This document shows, in pieces, positions 1-7,273 of a stretch of DNA of 14,427 nucleotides; the stretch's first letter is position 1, and every line of letters starts with the position of its first letter. The DNA is from Acholeplasmatales bacterium Tener_01. Its GTDB lineage: Bacteria > Bacillota_I > Bacilli_A > ML615J-28 > CAG-698. Position numbers and translations under genes: made by a program. The notes below the pieces were generated by a model. It made no database searches, had not been told where the DNA came from, and worked only from the letters and a program-made list of their open reading frames with translations. Where the stretch lies: positions 1-14,427 of the forward strand of contig LVBR01000080.1 of the NCBI GenBank assembly GCA_001604495.1, in the 5' to 3' direction.

Positions 1-54
1 AAAACAAGTCATAACACGTTTTTTCTAAAAAAGTTCTAAACTATAAACTTTTAT
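1..54. repeat. Intergenic direct repeat, copy 1 (left copy, may be cut by window edge)
   Basis: These 54 bases match 4405-4458 in the same orientation with a single difference (T at position 12, C at 4416). The match stops at position 55. The left limit is unknown because the window begins here. Like copy 2, it lies downstream of a secreted peptidase gene on the minus strand. It contains a TTTTTT-CT-AAAAAA near-palindrome and, on the minus strand, the 3' half of the hairpin described for 27-65. It could be a shared terminator/promoter segment or a scar of module duplication. Confidence 0.85.
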
Positions 55-65
55 AATTTAGAACT
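27..65 (-). terminator. Likely intrinsic terminator of the metallopeptidase gene
   Basis: Arms at 32-40 and 57-65 are a perfect 9-base inverted repeat (AGTTCTAAA / TTTAGAACT). A second 5-pair helix lies inside (42-46 with 51-55) after one mismatch, with a 4-base loop. On the minus strand the hairpin is followed at once by a run of T (complement of 27-31). It lies about 85 bases past the stop codon at 151. The stem is AT-rich, so strength is moderate. Confidence 0.55.
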
Positions 66-150
66 ATCAAAATTAAAGATTTTTTCTATCTTATATTAAC
101 TATTTATCTTAATTTACCAGCATACTATATTATATACAAAACTTAATAAT

Positions 151-3100
151 TCATCTATAAATGTATAAATAATCTTCATCTTCTCTTTTTAACAGATATG
201 GAACTATTCCTCTACTTTGTAAGTCTCCATTTTGATAATTAAATATCAGTGTCCCATTTAGATATGCATCAATATCTTCATCAACTAATACCACAACTCC
301 GTTTGGAAGGATATAACTACCATTTACTGTAGATGGATATTGACTAATTGAATCAGGTCCAATGAATCCAACTGATGCTAATCCATTACAAAGTATGCAA
401 GTAGCATATTGTTGACCTGGACCAAGTGAACCAGCATTGATTGCATGCCCTTCATATAATGTACTTCCACACGAACATACTTTTCTATGTTGAGTATAAC
501 TGTTCCATAAATATGTATTATATGCGTGTACGTGTAAATTTTCTTTTTGATATGTTAGATTAACTACACCATTTGATGATGAACTAACAAACTCTATAGT
601 TAAATAATATGTCTCACCATCATCTAACTCTTCACTTATAATTCCCGATGAATCTATCAAGTAAAAATATGAATCATATAGGCTTAAAACCGCATTATAA
701 GATGAAGAGTATGTAAAACTATATGTATTCTGATCAATGACATAAAATTCTATTATTGCATTTTCACCTTGATAAAGGTAAATTGGTAGTGTTTGAAATG
801 ATGTATCTTCTAAGTCATATGACACAAAGTTATTTGAATCAGGAACAATCTTGCCTCTATATGAAGACCATCCTGTTGCGTTTTTATAATCAGCTATCCT
901 GTTTTGAGGGACTTCAATTTCAAGTGCATATGGACATCCATAGAAAGCATTAGAACCAAGTGAAGTAATCAATTTATTACCATTATTGACTATAACACTA
1001 GTTAGTGATGAACAATTCTTGAATGCTTCAGCACCGATGCTTTCTACTCCACTTGGAATATCTATTGATTCTAGTGATGAGCAACCATAAAATGCGCTAT
1101 CACCTATACTAGTGACACCGCTTGTTATGTAAACATCTTCTAAAGATGTGCATCCTTCAAAGGCTTCATCTCCAATACTCGTTACACTACTAGGTATTCC
1201 AATATCCTCTAAAGATGTACACCCTTTAAACGTTTCATCTTCGATTGAAGTAATATAAGAAGGTAGACTTACATAGCTTAGATTTGTACAGTTTTCAAAT
1301 GCTCCTGCACCAATACTCGTAACAGAATTAGGTATCGTCACTTCAGTTAGACCGCTAAAACCATAGAAAGCGGATGCATCTATTGATGTTGTTGGATAAC
1401 CTCCATAACTTGATTGAATTACAACTTCACTAGGTGTCCAACTGTAATAGCCAGTAACTTCTACTTCTCCTGAGGAATAAGTAGTTTCTATCTCCGGTTT
1501 ATCAAATTCATATTTTGAAGAGTAATAAAAGCCTGTCGATGGATAACTAGTTTGCACGCCTCTAACCAAAACATAGAATTTATCTCCATAAGCATTAATA
1601 ACAGAATTCCATTCATAAAGTGTAAGAGACACACTAGTACTATATGAATAGGTGTTAACAATTATATTATCATAGCAGTCACTTATTATAATATCAAAAT
1701 AATCATTTGATAAGCTACTACTAGTACCATTTGCAGTCCAAGAAAATGTTGGAGAATAGTGTGATACGACTGTAGAACTAATATCTATATTAGTTGGTGC
1801 CATACCAAAGTCTTCTAGAAGTTGATTATATTCATCATAATAAGAGTTATATAGAGATATATAGAAATTATTCGTAAATTCAGAAAATGTTTTAGGATTG
1901 TTAGTTGTTGATAGGCTCCAAAAAGCATTATGATCTAAACTTATATAATCATTATCATAAGCGCCGTTATTATTGTCAAATATATCCCAAAGAATTCCTA
2001 TTATTGCTCCCTCAGTCGCTTCATTTCGATAGAGATTATCCTCATATTCTAAGGTTGCCCCATTATAAGACTCATATTTTTCATCCCCAACAGTCTTTAT
2101 ATTATCATCAAGAATTTCAGCATAATATTTTTGAGCCATCCCACTAAAAACAGTAGCCCATGCTTCAGCGTATGCAATTTTTATAGCATAATCTTTACAA
2201 TCTCCTATGCTAGGCATTGCACATTTATCATCACAATCAGTGACAAGCGGTCCTGAATAATGAGACATGTAGTGCTCATACATATTTGTCCTAAACCAAT
2301 GTGTTTTCCCGTGGCTTCCATTAATATTAAATTTATATTGAACAAAGTGACCATATTCATGCATAATAACATCCCACGATTCGTATGATCGAAATGTCAC
2401 CCCATCCAAAGAAGCATCAGTATCCCTATTCCCTACAATATAAATAGTTCCTGATTGATGGTAGCATCCTTTTCCAAAAATATTATGAGGATACAATACA
2501 TTTACACTATCCATAGTAAATCCACACATTGTTGATGCGTAACGAGACGCCGTGATAATTGCTTGAGACACTTGAAATGCTTTATTTGTGTCAGTAGACA
2601 TATCATTCAAATCAAAACTAATTTCAGTTAATGCGCCCGTTACAACATTACTTTGAACATGGAGCGAATCTTCATAAATATAATCATTTCCTGTTCCCGT
2701 TTTTACAGTTGAATTAACACTTTCAGGTTTAATTTTAACAAATATATCTCTACCTGTATTATCTAAGTCACTATCAACATTGCTATCAAATGAAAACAAA
2801 TAATCTCCATTTTCATCTGTAAATGTCCACCCCAGCAGTTCATCATCTATTATACTATTTTTATCATAAAATAATACTTTAGTAAATTGCAGAGGATGAT
2901 AATTATTCCGGTCATCTTTCCACCTAATAGTTCCAGTCACCCATCCACCATTTGCATTACGTGGTAAATCAACAGTTCTTCCACTTGAGGTACTTCTATG
3001 TTCAATATGACTTCTATTATTATCACTTAATATTTTCTCATATTCTTTTTCACTAATAGAACCATTTTTTAACGCTTCAGATAAATAAATATCTCTAGCA

Positions 3101-3534
3101 GCATCAAACGAATTAGCATTAATATATAAAACGCCATTTTCTACTATACCATATATTTTAGAAGCAAGCATAGTTCTATTATCTAATGATACTTTAAGTG
3201 TAATTGTTTGATTATCAGATTTTCCATCATACTTGAATTTAATTAGAATTATACCATTATCATAATATGGCTCTTCTTTTACAATAAATCCATCTGTTTC
3301 ATATTCGATTGACTTAATATTAAAATCTGCTTCCACAACAAAACTTAAATCTATATCTTCATCAGTCTCATATGCAAATTTATCTATTAATGGATAAAGA
3401 TTATACATGTCCTCTTGTGTGTCGCTCGCACAAATCGAGTTATTGTTTGCTTGTCGAACAAAAACAAACGGTACAATTAAGTATATAATCACTAAAAATA
3501 TAGTTGTGAAATTATTTATTATAACTCTTCTCAC
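151..3534 (-). CDS. Secreted gluzincin-type zinc metallopeptidase with BspA-like LRR and C-terminal Cys/His domain
   Basis: This is a 1127-residue exported protein. Residues 1-37 form a signal peptide (RR near the start, a hydrophobic stretch at about 9-27, then a small-residue site near ICAS). Residues 198-300 look like a carboxypeptidase-regulatory/Cna-B type beta-sandwich. The catalytic part has HEYGH at 392-396 (HExxH, two zinc ligands and the general base), AEAWA at 456-460 with Glu457 as probable third ligand, and TEGAIIGILWDIFD at 507-520. A fibronectin-like stretch (about 590-680) follows, then about seven BspA/LRR_5 repeats, mostly 23 residues long (about 722-880), a PPC-like beta domain (905-998) and a Cys/His-rich tail domain (1001-1060). 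The start is GTG, with GAGG 8 bases upstream; the next in-frame Met is residue 43 and would lose the signal peptide. It lies 36 bases after the lipoprotein gene, probably in one transcript. The substrate is unknown. Confidence 0.82.
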   Translation of the reverse strand: MRRVIINNFTTIFLVIIYLIVPFVFVRQANNNSICASDTQEDMYNLYPLIDKFAYETDEDIDLSFVVEADFNIKSIEYETDGFIVKEEPYYDNGIILIKFKYDGKSDNQTITLKVSLDNRTMLASKIYGIVENGVLYINANSFDAARDIYLSEALKNGSISEKEYEKILSDNNRSHIEHRSTSSGRTVDLPRNANGGWVTGTIRWKDDRNNYHPLQFTKVLFYDKNSIIDDELLGWTFTDENGDYLFSFDSNVDSDLDNTGRDIFVKIKPESVNSTVKTGTGNDYIYEDSLHVQSNVVTGALTEISFDLNDMSTDTNKAFQVSQAIITASRYASTMCGFTMDSVNVLYPHNIFGKGCYHQSGTIYIVGNRDTDASLDGVTFRSYESWDVIMHEYGHFVQYKFNINGSHGKTHWFRTNMYEHYMSHYSGPLVTDCDDKCAMPSIGDCKDYAIKIAYAEAWATVFSGMAQKYYAEILDDNIKTVGDEKYESYNGATLEYEDNLYRNEATEGAIIGILWDIFDNNNGAYDNDYISLDHNAFWSLSTTNNPKTFSEFTNNFYISLYNSYYDEYNQLLEDFGMAPTNIDISSTVVSHYSPTFSWTANGTSSSLSNDYFDIIISDCYDNIIVNTYSYSTSVSLTLYEWNSVINAYGDKFYVLVRGVQTSYPSTGFYYSSKYEFDKPEIETTYSSGEVEVTGYYSWTPSEVVIQSSYGGYPTTSIDASAFYGFSGLTEVTIPNSVTSIGAGAFENCTNLSYVSLPSYITSIEDETFKGCTSLEDIGIPSSVTSIGDEAFEGCTSLEDVYITSGVTSIGDSAFYGCSSLESIDIPSGVESIGAEAFKNCSSLTSVIVNNGNKLITSLGSNAFYGCPYALEIEVPQNRIADYKNATGWSSYRGKIVPDSNNFVSYDLEDTSFQTLPIYLYQGENAIIEFYVIDQNTYSFTYSSSYNAVLSLYDSYFYLIDSSGIISEELDDGETYYLTIEFVSSSSNGVVNLTYQKENLHVHAYNTYLWNSYTQHRKVCSCGSTLYEGHAINAGSLGPGQQYATCILCNGLASVGFIGPDSISQYPSTVNGSYILPNGVVVLVDEDIDAYLNGTLIFNYQNGDLQSRGIVPYLLKREDEDYLYIYR
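940..1371 (-). repeat. BspA-type LRR repeats inside the metallopeptidase gene (about 69-base period)
   Basis: This segment encodes about seven leucine-rich repeats of the LRR_5/BspA type. Five are exactly 23 residues (69 bases), with the pattern AFxxCxSLxxIxIPxxVTSIGxx. The sixth is longer because of an insertion around NNGNKLITSLGSN. Related LRR domains occur in surface proteins of gut and oral bacteria and in trichomonads, where they serve adhesion or binding. Here they probably target the peptidase to a ligand or surface. Confidence 0.85.
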
Positions 3535-3570
3535 GCATCAAGCCTCACATAAATAATAATTAATTGGTTA

Positions 3571-4218
3571 CTAGCACCCATCATCATCACATCCTCCTTC
3601 ATGAATTATGACTTTGTCATCAATTACATGGTAGAAAATTATTGGCATCATGCCGCACCCCCATGGTACGCCTTGTATTACTCCGTAAATCATAACACCA
3701 ACTCGCACATATCCGTTTTCTTCGGTAAAAATGTACGAAGGAATAATGATATCTTCGTATCTAGAGTTCTCATCTATTCCATCGTATATATCTGGATAAT
3801 TTGCAGAACAAAAGTCTTCTATTTCCTTATAAATTATTGTATCTGTCTTTATTAATGATTTTTCTTTTCTATAATCACCATAATCAATGCCAGGGTAAAT
3901 TAATTCGTATCGTCCATAATCCATTTCCATTTGAACAAAATACTCACTCGCATATTCATGGCTTGCTCCTAATGAGAATTTCATATCATCAAGTCTTTTA
4001 TATTGCGTTCCGTAGTATAATCTTACCTTCAAATCTTCTCCAAGTTTAATCTCATTCTTTTCTAAAACAATCTTTACTGAAACATACCCCGGCCCATAGA
4101 GTTCGTCGCTAGTTTCTTCATTTTGATTATTTTTCTCTATGTTTTCTTTTCTACATCCAATTAATAAACCCATCATTAAACAAGTTATTAATAAGCATAA
4201 TATCTTTATTTGCTTCAT
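3571..4218 (-). CDS. Small secreted lipoprotein of unknown function
   Basis: This is a 215-residue protein with a lipoprotein signal peptide: MKQIKI, a hydrophobic core, then the lipobox LLIGC with Cys22 as the lipidated residue. The mature part is rich in Asp, Glu and Tyr and appears to be beta-rich (for example VSVKIVLEKNEIKLGEDLKVRLYYG at about 46-70, quoted here in two parts as VSVKIVLEKNEIK and LGEDLKVRLYYG). It ends in an unusual HEGGCDDDGC tail that could bind metal or form disulfides. I recognise no family. The SD is GGAGG about 11 bases before the ATG, which is slightly long. The gene lies 36 bases upstream of the metallopeptidase gene on the same strand. A role as its partner, substrate sensor or inhibitor is possible, but that is inference from position only. 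Confidence 0.8.
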   Translation of the reverse strand: MKQIKILCLLITCLMMGLLIGCRKENIEKNNQNEETSDELYGPGYVSVKIVLEKNEIKLGEDLKVRLYYGTQYKRLDDMKFSLGASHEYASEYFVQMEMDYGRYELIYPGIDYGDYRKEKSLIKTDTIIYKEIEDFCSANYPDIYDGIDENSRYEDIIIPSYIFTEENGYVRVGVMIYGVIQGVPWGCGMMPIIFYHVIDDKVIIHEGGCDDDGC

Positions 4219-4590
4219 TTCTAATTAATCCTCCATCTTGAAATAGATTAAATCAAATAGTTATAACTCTCATTTACCAGCTTAAAACTAAGCATGTAAG
4301 ATAATCTTAATTCTTATAAAACAAAGAAACATCAAATAGTTCTAAACTAAATAATACTAATAAATATATTAATATTTTGTTTAAGTTAATCCTTCCTTTA
4401 TAATAAAACAAGTCACAACACGTTTTTTCTAAAAAAGTTCTAAACTATAAACTTTTATGAATATATGAATTATATTGGCCTGGTTTTTGTAATATTCATT
4501 AATTATATAACTTTCTTGGTTATAAATGTAACTTATACTATAAGGTTATTCGCCTTCGTAAAAATCTCTAAATCACAAAGTAATAGTTAA
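4219..4590. other. 372-base intergenic region between lipoprotein and cysteine peptidase genes
   Basis: No gene is seen here. It holds repeat copy 2 (4405-4458), an extra copy of the 12-mer AGTTCTAAACTA at 4338-4349 (also at 32-43 and 4436-4447), the 11-mer ATCAAATAGTT twice (4252 and 4331), and a small GCTTA/TAAGC hairpin at 4280-4293. It must hold both the 3' end of the peptidase transcript and the lipoprotein promoter. No convincing -35/-10 pair or GC-rich terminator stands out on the minus strand. Confidence 0.7.
4405..4458. repeat. Intergenic direct repeat, copy 2
   Basis: This matches 1-54 at 53 of 54 bases in the same orientation. It lies 133 bases downstream of the cysteine peptidase stop and 187 bases upstream of the lipoprotein start. 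Unlike copy 1, the outer hairpin arm is missing, because the sequence after 4458 diverges, so this copy cannot form the same terminator. That leaves a promoter/operator role or a recombination scar. On the minus strand it contains GAAC and CGTG 14 bases apart, which is vaguely ECF-promoter-like but too close together. Confidence 0.85.
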
Positions 4591-6159
4591 TTATTCTTCT
4601 ACTAAAGCGAAGACACTATTCGTTTTCCCTTTTAATATTATTCCATGTGTTGCGACTCCTAGGCAAAGCACACACTCATAGTATTGTCCATTGTTTGGCG
4701 CACTCATATCCACTAAATGTGGCTCTGTATAATCTAAAGAACACATATTACAAATCACCCTATGTGATATATAATTTACCCAATTATATGTTATATTATG
4801 TGGACATGTATCGACCTCGTTGCCACATCCTTCACATATTAGAATAGTTCCTTGCTGAACATAATGATGACTTTCATAATATGCATATTCACAATTTGAG
4901 CAATAATATCTATGCTCAAACGTATTATAATAGGTACATGATTCAGATGAATGGTCTGTTATTGTTATGTAGCCGCACGGACATATTTCTCCTTTACATC
5001 CATCATATGAACCTACAGTCCACAGATAATTATCTGAATGAACATGGCTCACATTTAGATCAATGTAATGTGCTATCGAAATCCAATAATTGTTTATAGT
5101 TTCATCAGAATGAAAATTGATTTTCCATCCAAAATGTGCGTATATATCGTTCCCATTATAGCCGTAGGCTACAACCGAATGATCAATGAAATTAGGATTT
5201 ATATTTGTATCTGTTCCATATATTCCAACTATAACTGGCGCTCCATCATCAATTGCATCTTTAATAAACTGTGGCTTATTTGCGTAGAGAATTGGAGCAG
5301 TGTTAACCACCACATTCATATTTCTACTTGCAAAATAATCTTCTAAAAAGTCATCAATTTCAGTCCAATCAATATTATATGCATTCGTATTTGTATATCC
5401 CGCGTTTCTTCCCATACCGATTAAATATTCATGAAAATTATCATTTATCCCAGGCGAAGAAGTATAACTTGAAACATCTAATTGAGAATAATAACTAAAA
5501 TTTTTAGTACTTTCAATATCATAATAGTCATCTATAATATTATCGTTATAGAAAGTATCATAATATGATAAAAGCATTTCAATTGCAACGTAACCACATG
5601 AGTCCGGATAATCATATATAGTATTTGTGCCAAAATTTGTTGTCAAATTTCTAAAATAATAGTCATCTGGTATATATGTTGATGTCCTATTTTCTATACT
5701 TTTACTGTCTTCTTTTCTTGTATTATTATAAACATCAATTATTTCTTTTTCCCTTAATGAAAATTCATCAATATCACTTTGCTTTAGTTTTTTATTACTA
5801 ATTACATCATAAAAATCTGATCCATTTCTATAGAAATAAAAAGTAGGTCCATAATATACTTTTATATATCCAATATCAAAATCATAGTATGGCGAATTAT
5901 TTGATGTTGAACATTCAGAATAATCATCAATTTCTAAGTCGTATATTAGGTAACACTTTTCACCTTCAATCAAAACATATCTTTTCTCTCCGCTAAAATC
6001 TTCAAGGTATTCAATCTCGTAATTTATGTTCCCTAGTTTTTCGCTGATAATAATATCAAGCTTTTCACTTTTTTGCTCTTTCTCGCCAGCATGGAATACA
6101 TTTCCAAACAAGAATGCAAAAATCAACAAAATAAGAATTGTCCAAAAGTATTTTTTCAT
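4591..6159 (-). CDS. Secreted papain-like (C39-type) cysteine peptidase with C-terminal Cys/His domain
   Basis: This 522-residue protein has an N-terminal signal peptide or anchor (MKKYF then a hydrophobic stretch to about residue 22). Residues 1-160 form a prodomain-like segment without recognisable motifs. The papain-like core spans about 165-365. DSCGYVAIEMLLSYYDT holds the probable nucleophile Cys188, and DHSVVAYGYNG holds the probable base His327. The following HFGW (342-345) lies where the third catalytic residue is usually found, but no clear Asn/Asp is evident. Residues 370-510 are Cys/His-rich, with paired cysteines at 393/395, 420/423, 442/445, 470/473 and 496/499. The last pairs match the tail of the downstream metallopeptidase. 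SD AAGGAG lies about 8 bases before the ATG. A sigmaA-like promoter is at 6263-6291. The substrate is unknown. Bacteriocin-leader processing is unlikely, because no ABC transporter is fused or adjacent. Confidence 0.75.
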   Translation of the reverse strand: MKKYFWTILILLIFAFLFGNVFHAGEKEQKSEKLDIIISEKLGNINYEIEYLEDFSGEKRYVLIEGEKCYLIYDLEIDDYSECSTSNNSPYYDFDIGYIKVYYGPTFYFYRNGSDFYDVISNKKLKQSDIDEFSLREKEIIDVYNNTRKEDSKSIENRTSTYIPDDYYFRNLTTNFGTNTIYDYPDSCGYVAIEMLLSYYDTFYNDNIIDDYYDIESTKNFSYYSQLDVSSYTSSPGINDNFHEYLIGMGRNAGYTNTNAYNIDWTEIDDFLEDYFASRNMNVVVNTAPILYANKPQFIKDAIDDGAPVIVGIYGTDTNINPNFIDHSVVAYGYNGNDIYAHFGWKINFHSDETINNYWISIAHYIDLNVSHVHSDNYLWTVGSYDGCKGEICPCGYITITDHSSESCTYYNTFEHRYYCSNCEYAYYESHHYVQQGTILICEGCGNEVDTCPHNITYNWVNYISHRVICNMCSLDYTEPHLVDMSAPNNGQYYECVLCLGVATHGIILKGKTNSVFALVEE

Positions 6160-6262
6160 ATTTTTTTCTCCTTAAATGTTATCGTTTTTGTTTTGCTACT
6201 CTGTAAATTTTTCTTCACATTTTTAATATATAATACAATTTGCATCTCTCGCTCATTGCTTG

Positions 6263-6291
6263 AATATATTAGACAACAGTATCGCATTCAA
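6263..6291 (-). promoter_or_regulatory. Candidate sigmaA promoter of the cysteine peptidase gene
   Basis: On the minus strand there is TTGAAT (6286-6291), a 17-base spacer, then TATATT (6263-6268). This agrees with the -35 consensus at 4 of 6 and the -10 at 5 of 6. The transcript would start near 6256 and have a leader of about 97 bases. In such AT-rich DNA chance matches are common, but the exact 17-base spacing supports it. Confidence 0.5.
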
Positions 6292-6397
6292 TAATCAGAT
6301 TATTTCTAATTCTTTTTTAAGAAACTTAATTATTTCTTTAAATATTCTATCTAGTCTGCTTTTCAAATAATATAAAAAGGATTTTTCATTATCTCTT

Positions 6398-7273
6398 CTA
6401 TTTACTTATTAATTGTTCTTCACTAATATTTATCTGTTGAAGATTTCTTAAATCGTTTCTGTCTCCTTCTGTGAAAAAATCAAAATAGAAATCATATATC
6501 ACATCTGCATTTTTTTTAATTTCTTTGTTTTTTTCGCGATCTTGAGTAAGTTTCTCATTCGTTGAATATAGGATCTCAATTCTAAGCCCTCTGTAACTAT
6601 AATCTCCATCATAGTCTTTCAGTATTTCTTCCGCTTTCTTTTCTTCAATCCCCTTTTTAATCATATAATTCTTGCATATTTGTAACACCTCTTCAAATTT
6701 GAATTTACAATTACTATCAAAAATAAAAACCTTTTTCTCATCATAATATAAAAATGGATACCAGTTAGAACTCATATTTTTTGCAGGGTAGCAGACAAGA
6801 TAAATTTGATCTTTTCCATCTTTTATTCCTAAGCAAATACTAAAAGCAACACAATCAACATTTTTTTTGGATATAACTTCTTCCTCATATTCTTTTAATA
6901 TTGTTTTGTCTTCCTCCGAAAGAAAATCTAATTTGTATAACATATCAATTTCACCCGTCGACTTTTCTCTAGGTCCATAACCAACAACCATATCAAAATA
7001 TCTGTAATATTCTATTCTTTTGAAATTATAAGGTATCTCAGCTTCTTGTCCAAATTTGATATTAGTTAAAGTGAAAGAAGCTAAAGCTATTAACAATATT
7101 ACTAATGTATATAGAGAAGTCAAAATGGCAAATTTAGTTTTCTTGATTTGAATAAAACTGCTTCGCTTTATTTCTTTTATATCTTTTTCTATATTTTCTT
7201 TTATTCCTTGCTCTATCTTTTTATAATCGCAATTGAAGTAATTCTTATCATTAATGTATTTAATAATATCCAC
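6398..7273 (-). CDS. Probable membrane anti-sigma factor / ECF sigma regulator
   Basis: This is a 291-residue protein. Residues 1-47 are charged and lysine-rich, and should be cytoplasmic. One membrane helix follows at about 48-70 (ILTSLYTLVILLIALASFTL), then about 220 residues predicted outside the cell. No zinc anti-sigma motif (HxxxCxxC) or other known domain is visible. The assignment therefore rests on the topology and on the overlap with the sigma gene: stop TAG and start GTG share a base (TAGTG), which implies translational coupling. SD AGGTGG lies just upstream of the GTG. Such pairs normally hold the sigma factor at the membrane until an envelope signal releases it. A sensor with no anti-sigma activity is the alternative. 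No convincing terminator follows. Confidence 0.65.
   Translation of the reverse strand: MDIIKYINDKNYFNCDYKKIEQGIKENIEKDIKEIKRSSFIQIKKTKFAILTSLYTLVILLIALASFTLTNIKFGQEAEIPYNFKRIEYYRYFDMVVGYGPREKSTGEIDMLYKLDFLSEEDKTILKEYEEEVISKKNVDCVAFSICLGIKDGKDQIYLVCYPAKNMSSNWYPFLYYDEKKVFIFDSNCKFKFEEVLQICKNYMIKKGIEEKKAEEILKDYDGDYSYRGLRIEILYSTNEKLTQDREKNKEIKKNADVIYDFYFDFFTEGDRNDLRNLQQINISEEQLISK

Noticed and set aside
756..953. Open plus-strand frames opposite the metallopeptidase, and similar ones elsewhere (for example 9213-9551 opposite the ATPase)
   Set aside because: They lie antisense to well supported genes, lack good ribosome binding sites and encode low-complexity peptides of no known family.
940..1371. 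Regular repeats that could suggest a CRISPR array
   Set aside because: The period is 69 bases with no distinct spacers, and it translates cleanly into BspA-type leucine-rich repeats.
3536..3538. ATG just upstream of the metallopeptidase GTG as the true start
   Set aside because: It is in another reading frame. The GTG at 3534 keeps the signal peptide and has GAGG at good spacing.
4405..4458. Repeat copy 2 as an insertion sequence end or attachment site
   Set aside because: No transposase or integrase gene, no target-site duplication and no matching inverted end was seen in the window.
4500..4590. A frameshifted remainder of the shared tail after the cysteine peptidase stop
   Set aside because: In-frame reading past the stop gives nothing like the LVDEDIDAYLNG tail of the other peptidase, so the shorter end looks genuine rather than a recent truncation.
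6310..6345. AAGAAA/TTTCTT inverted repeat as terminator of the anti-sigma gene
   Set aside because: The stem is short and A/T only, and no T-run follows on the minus strand.
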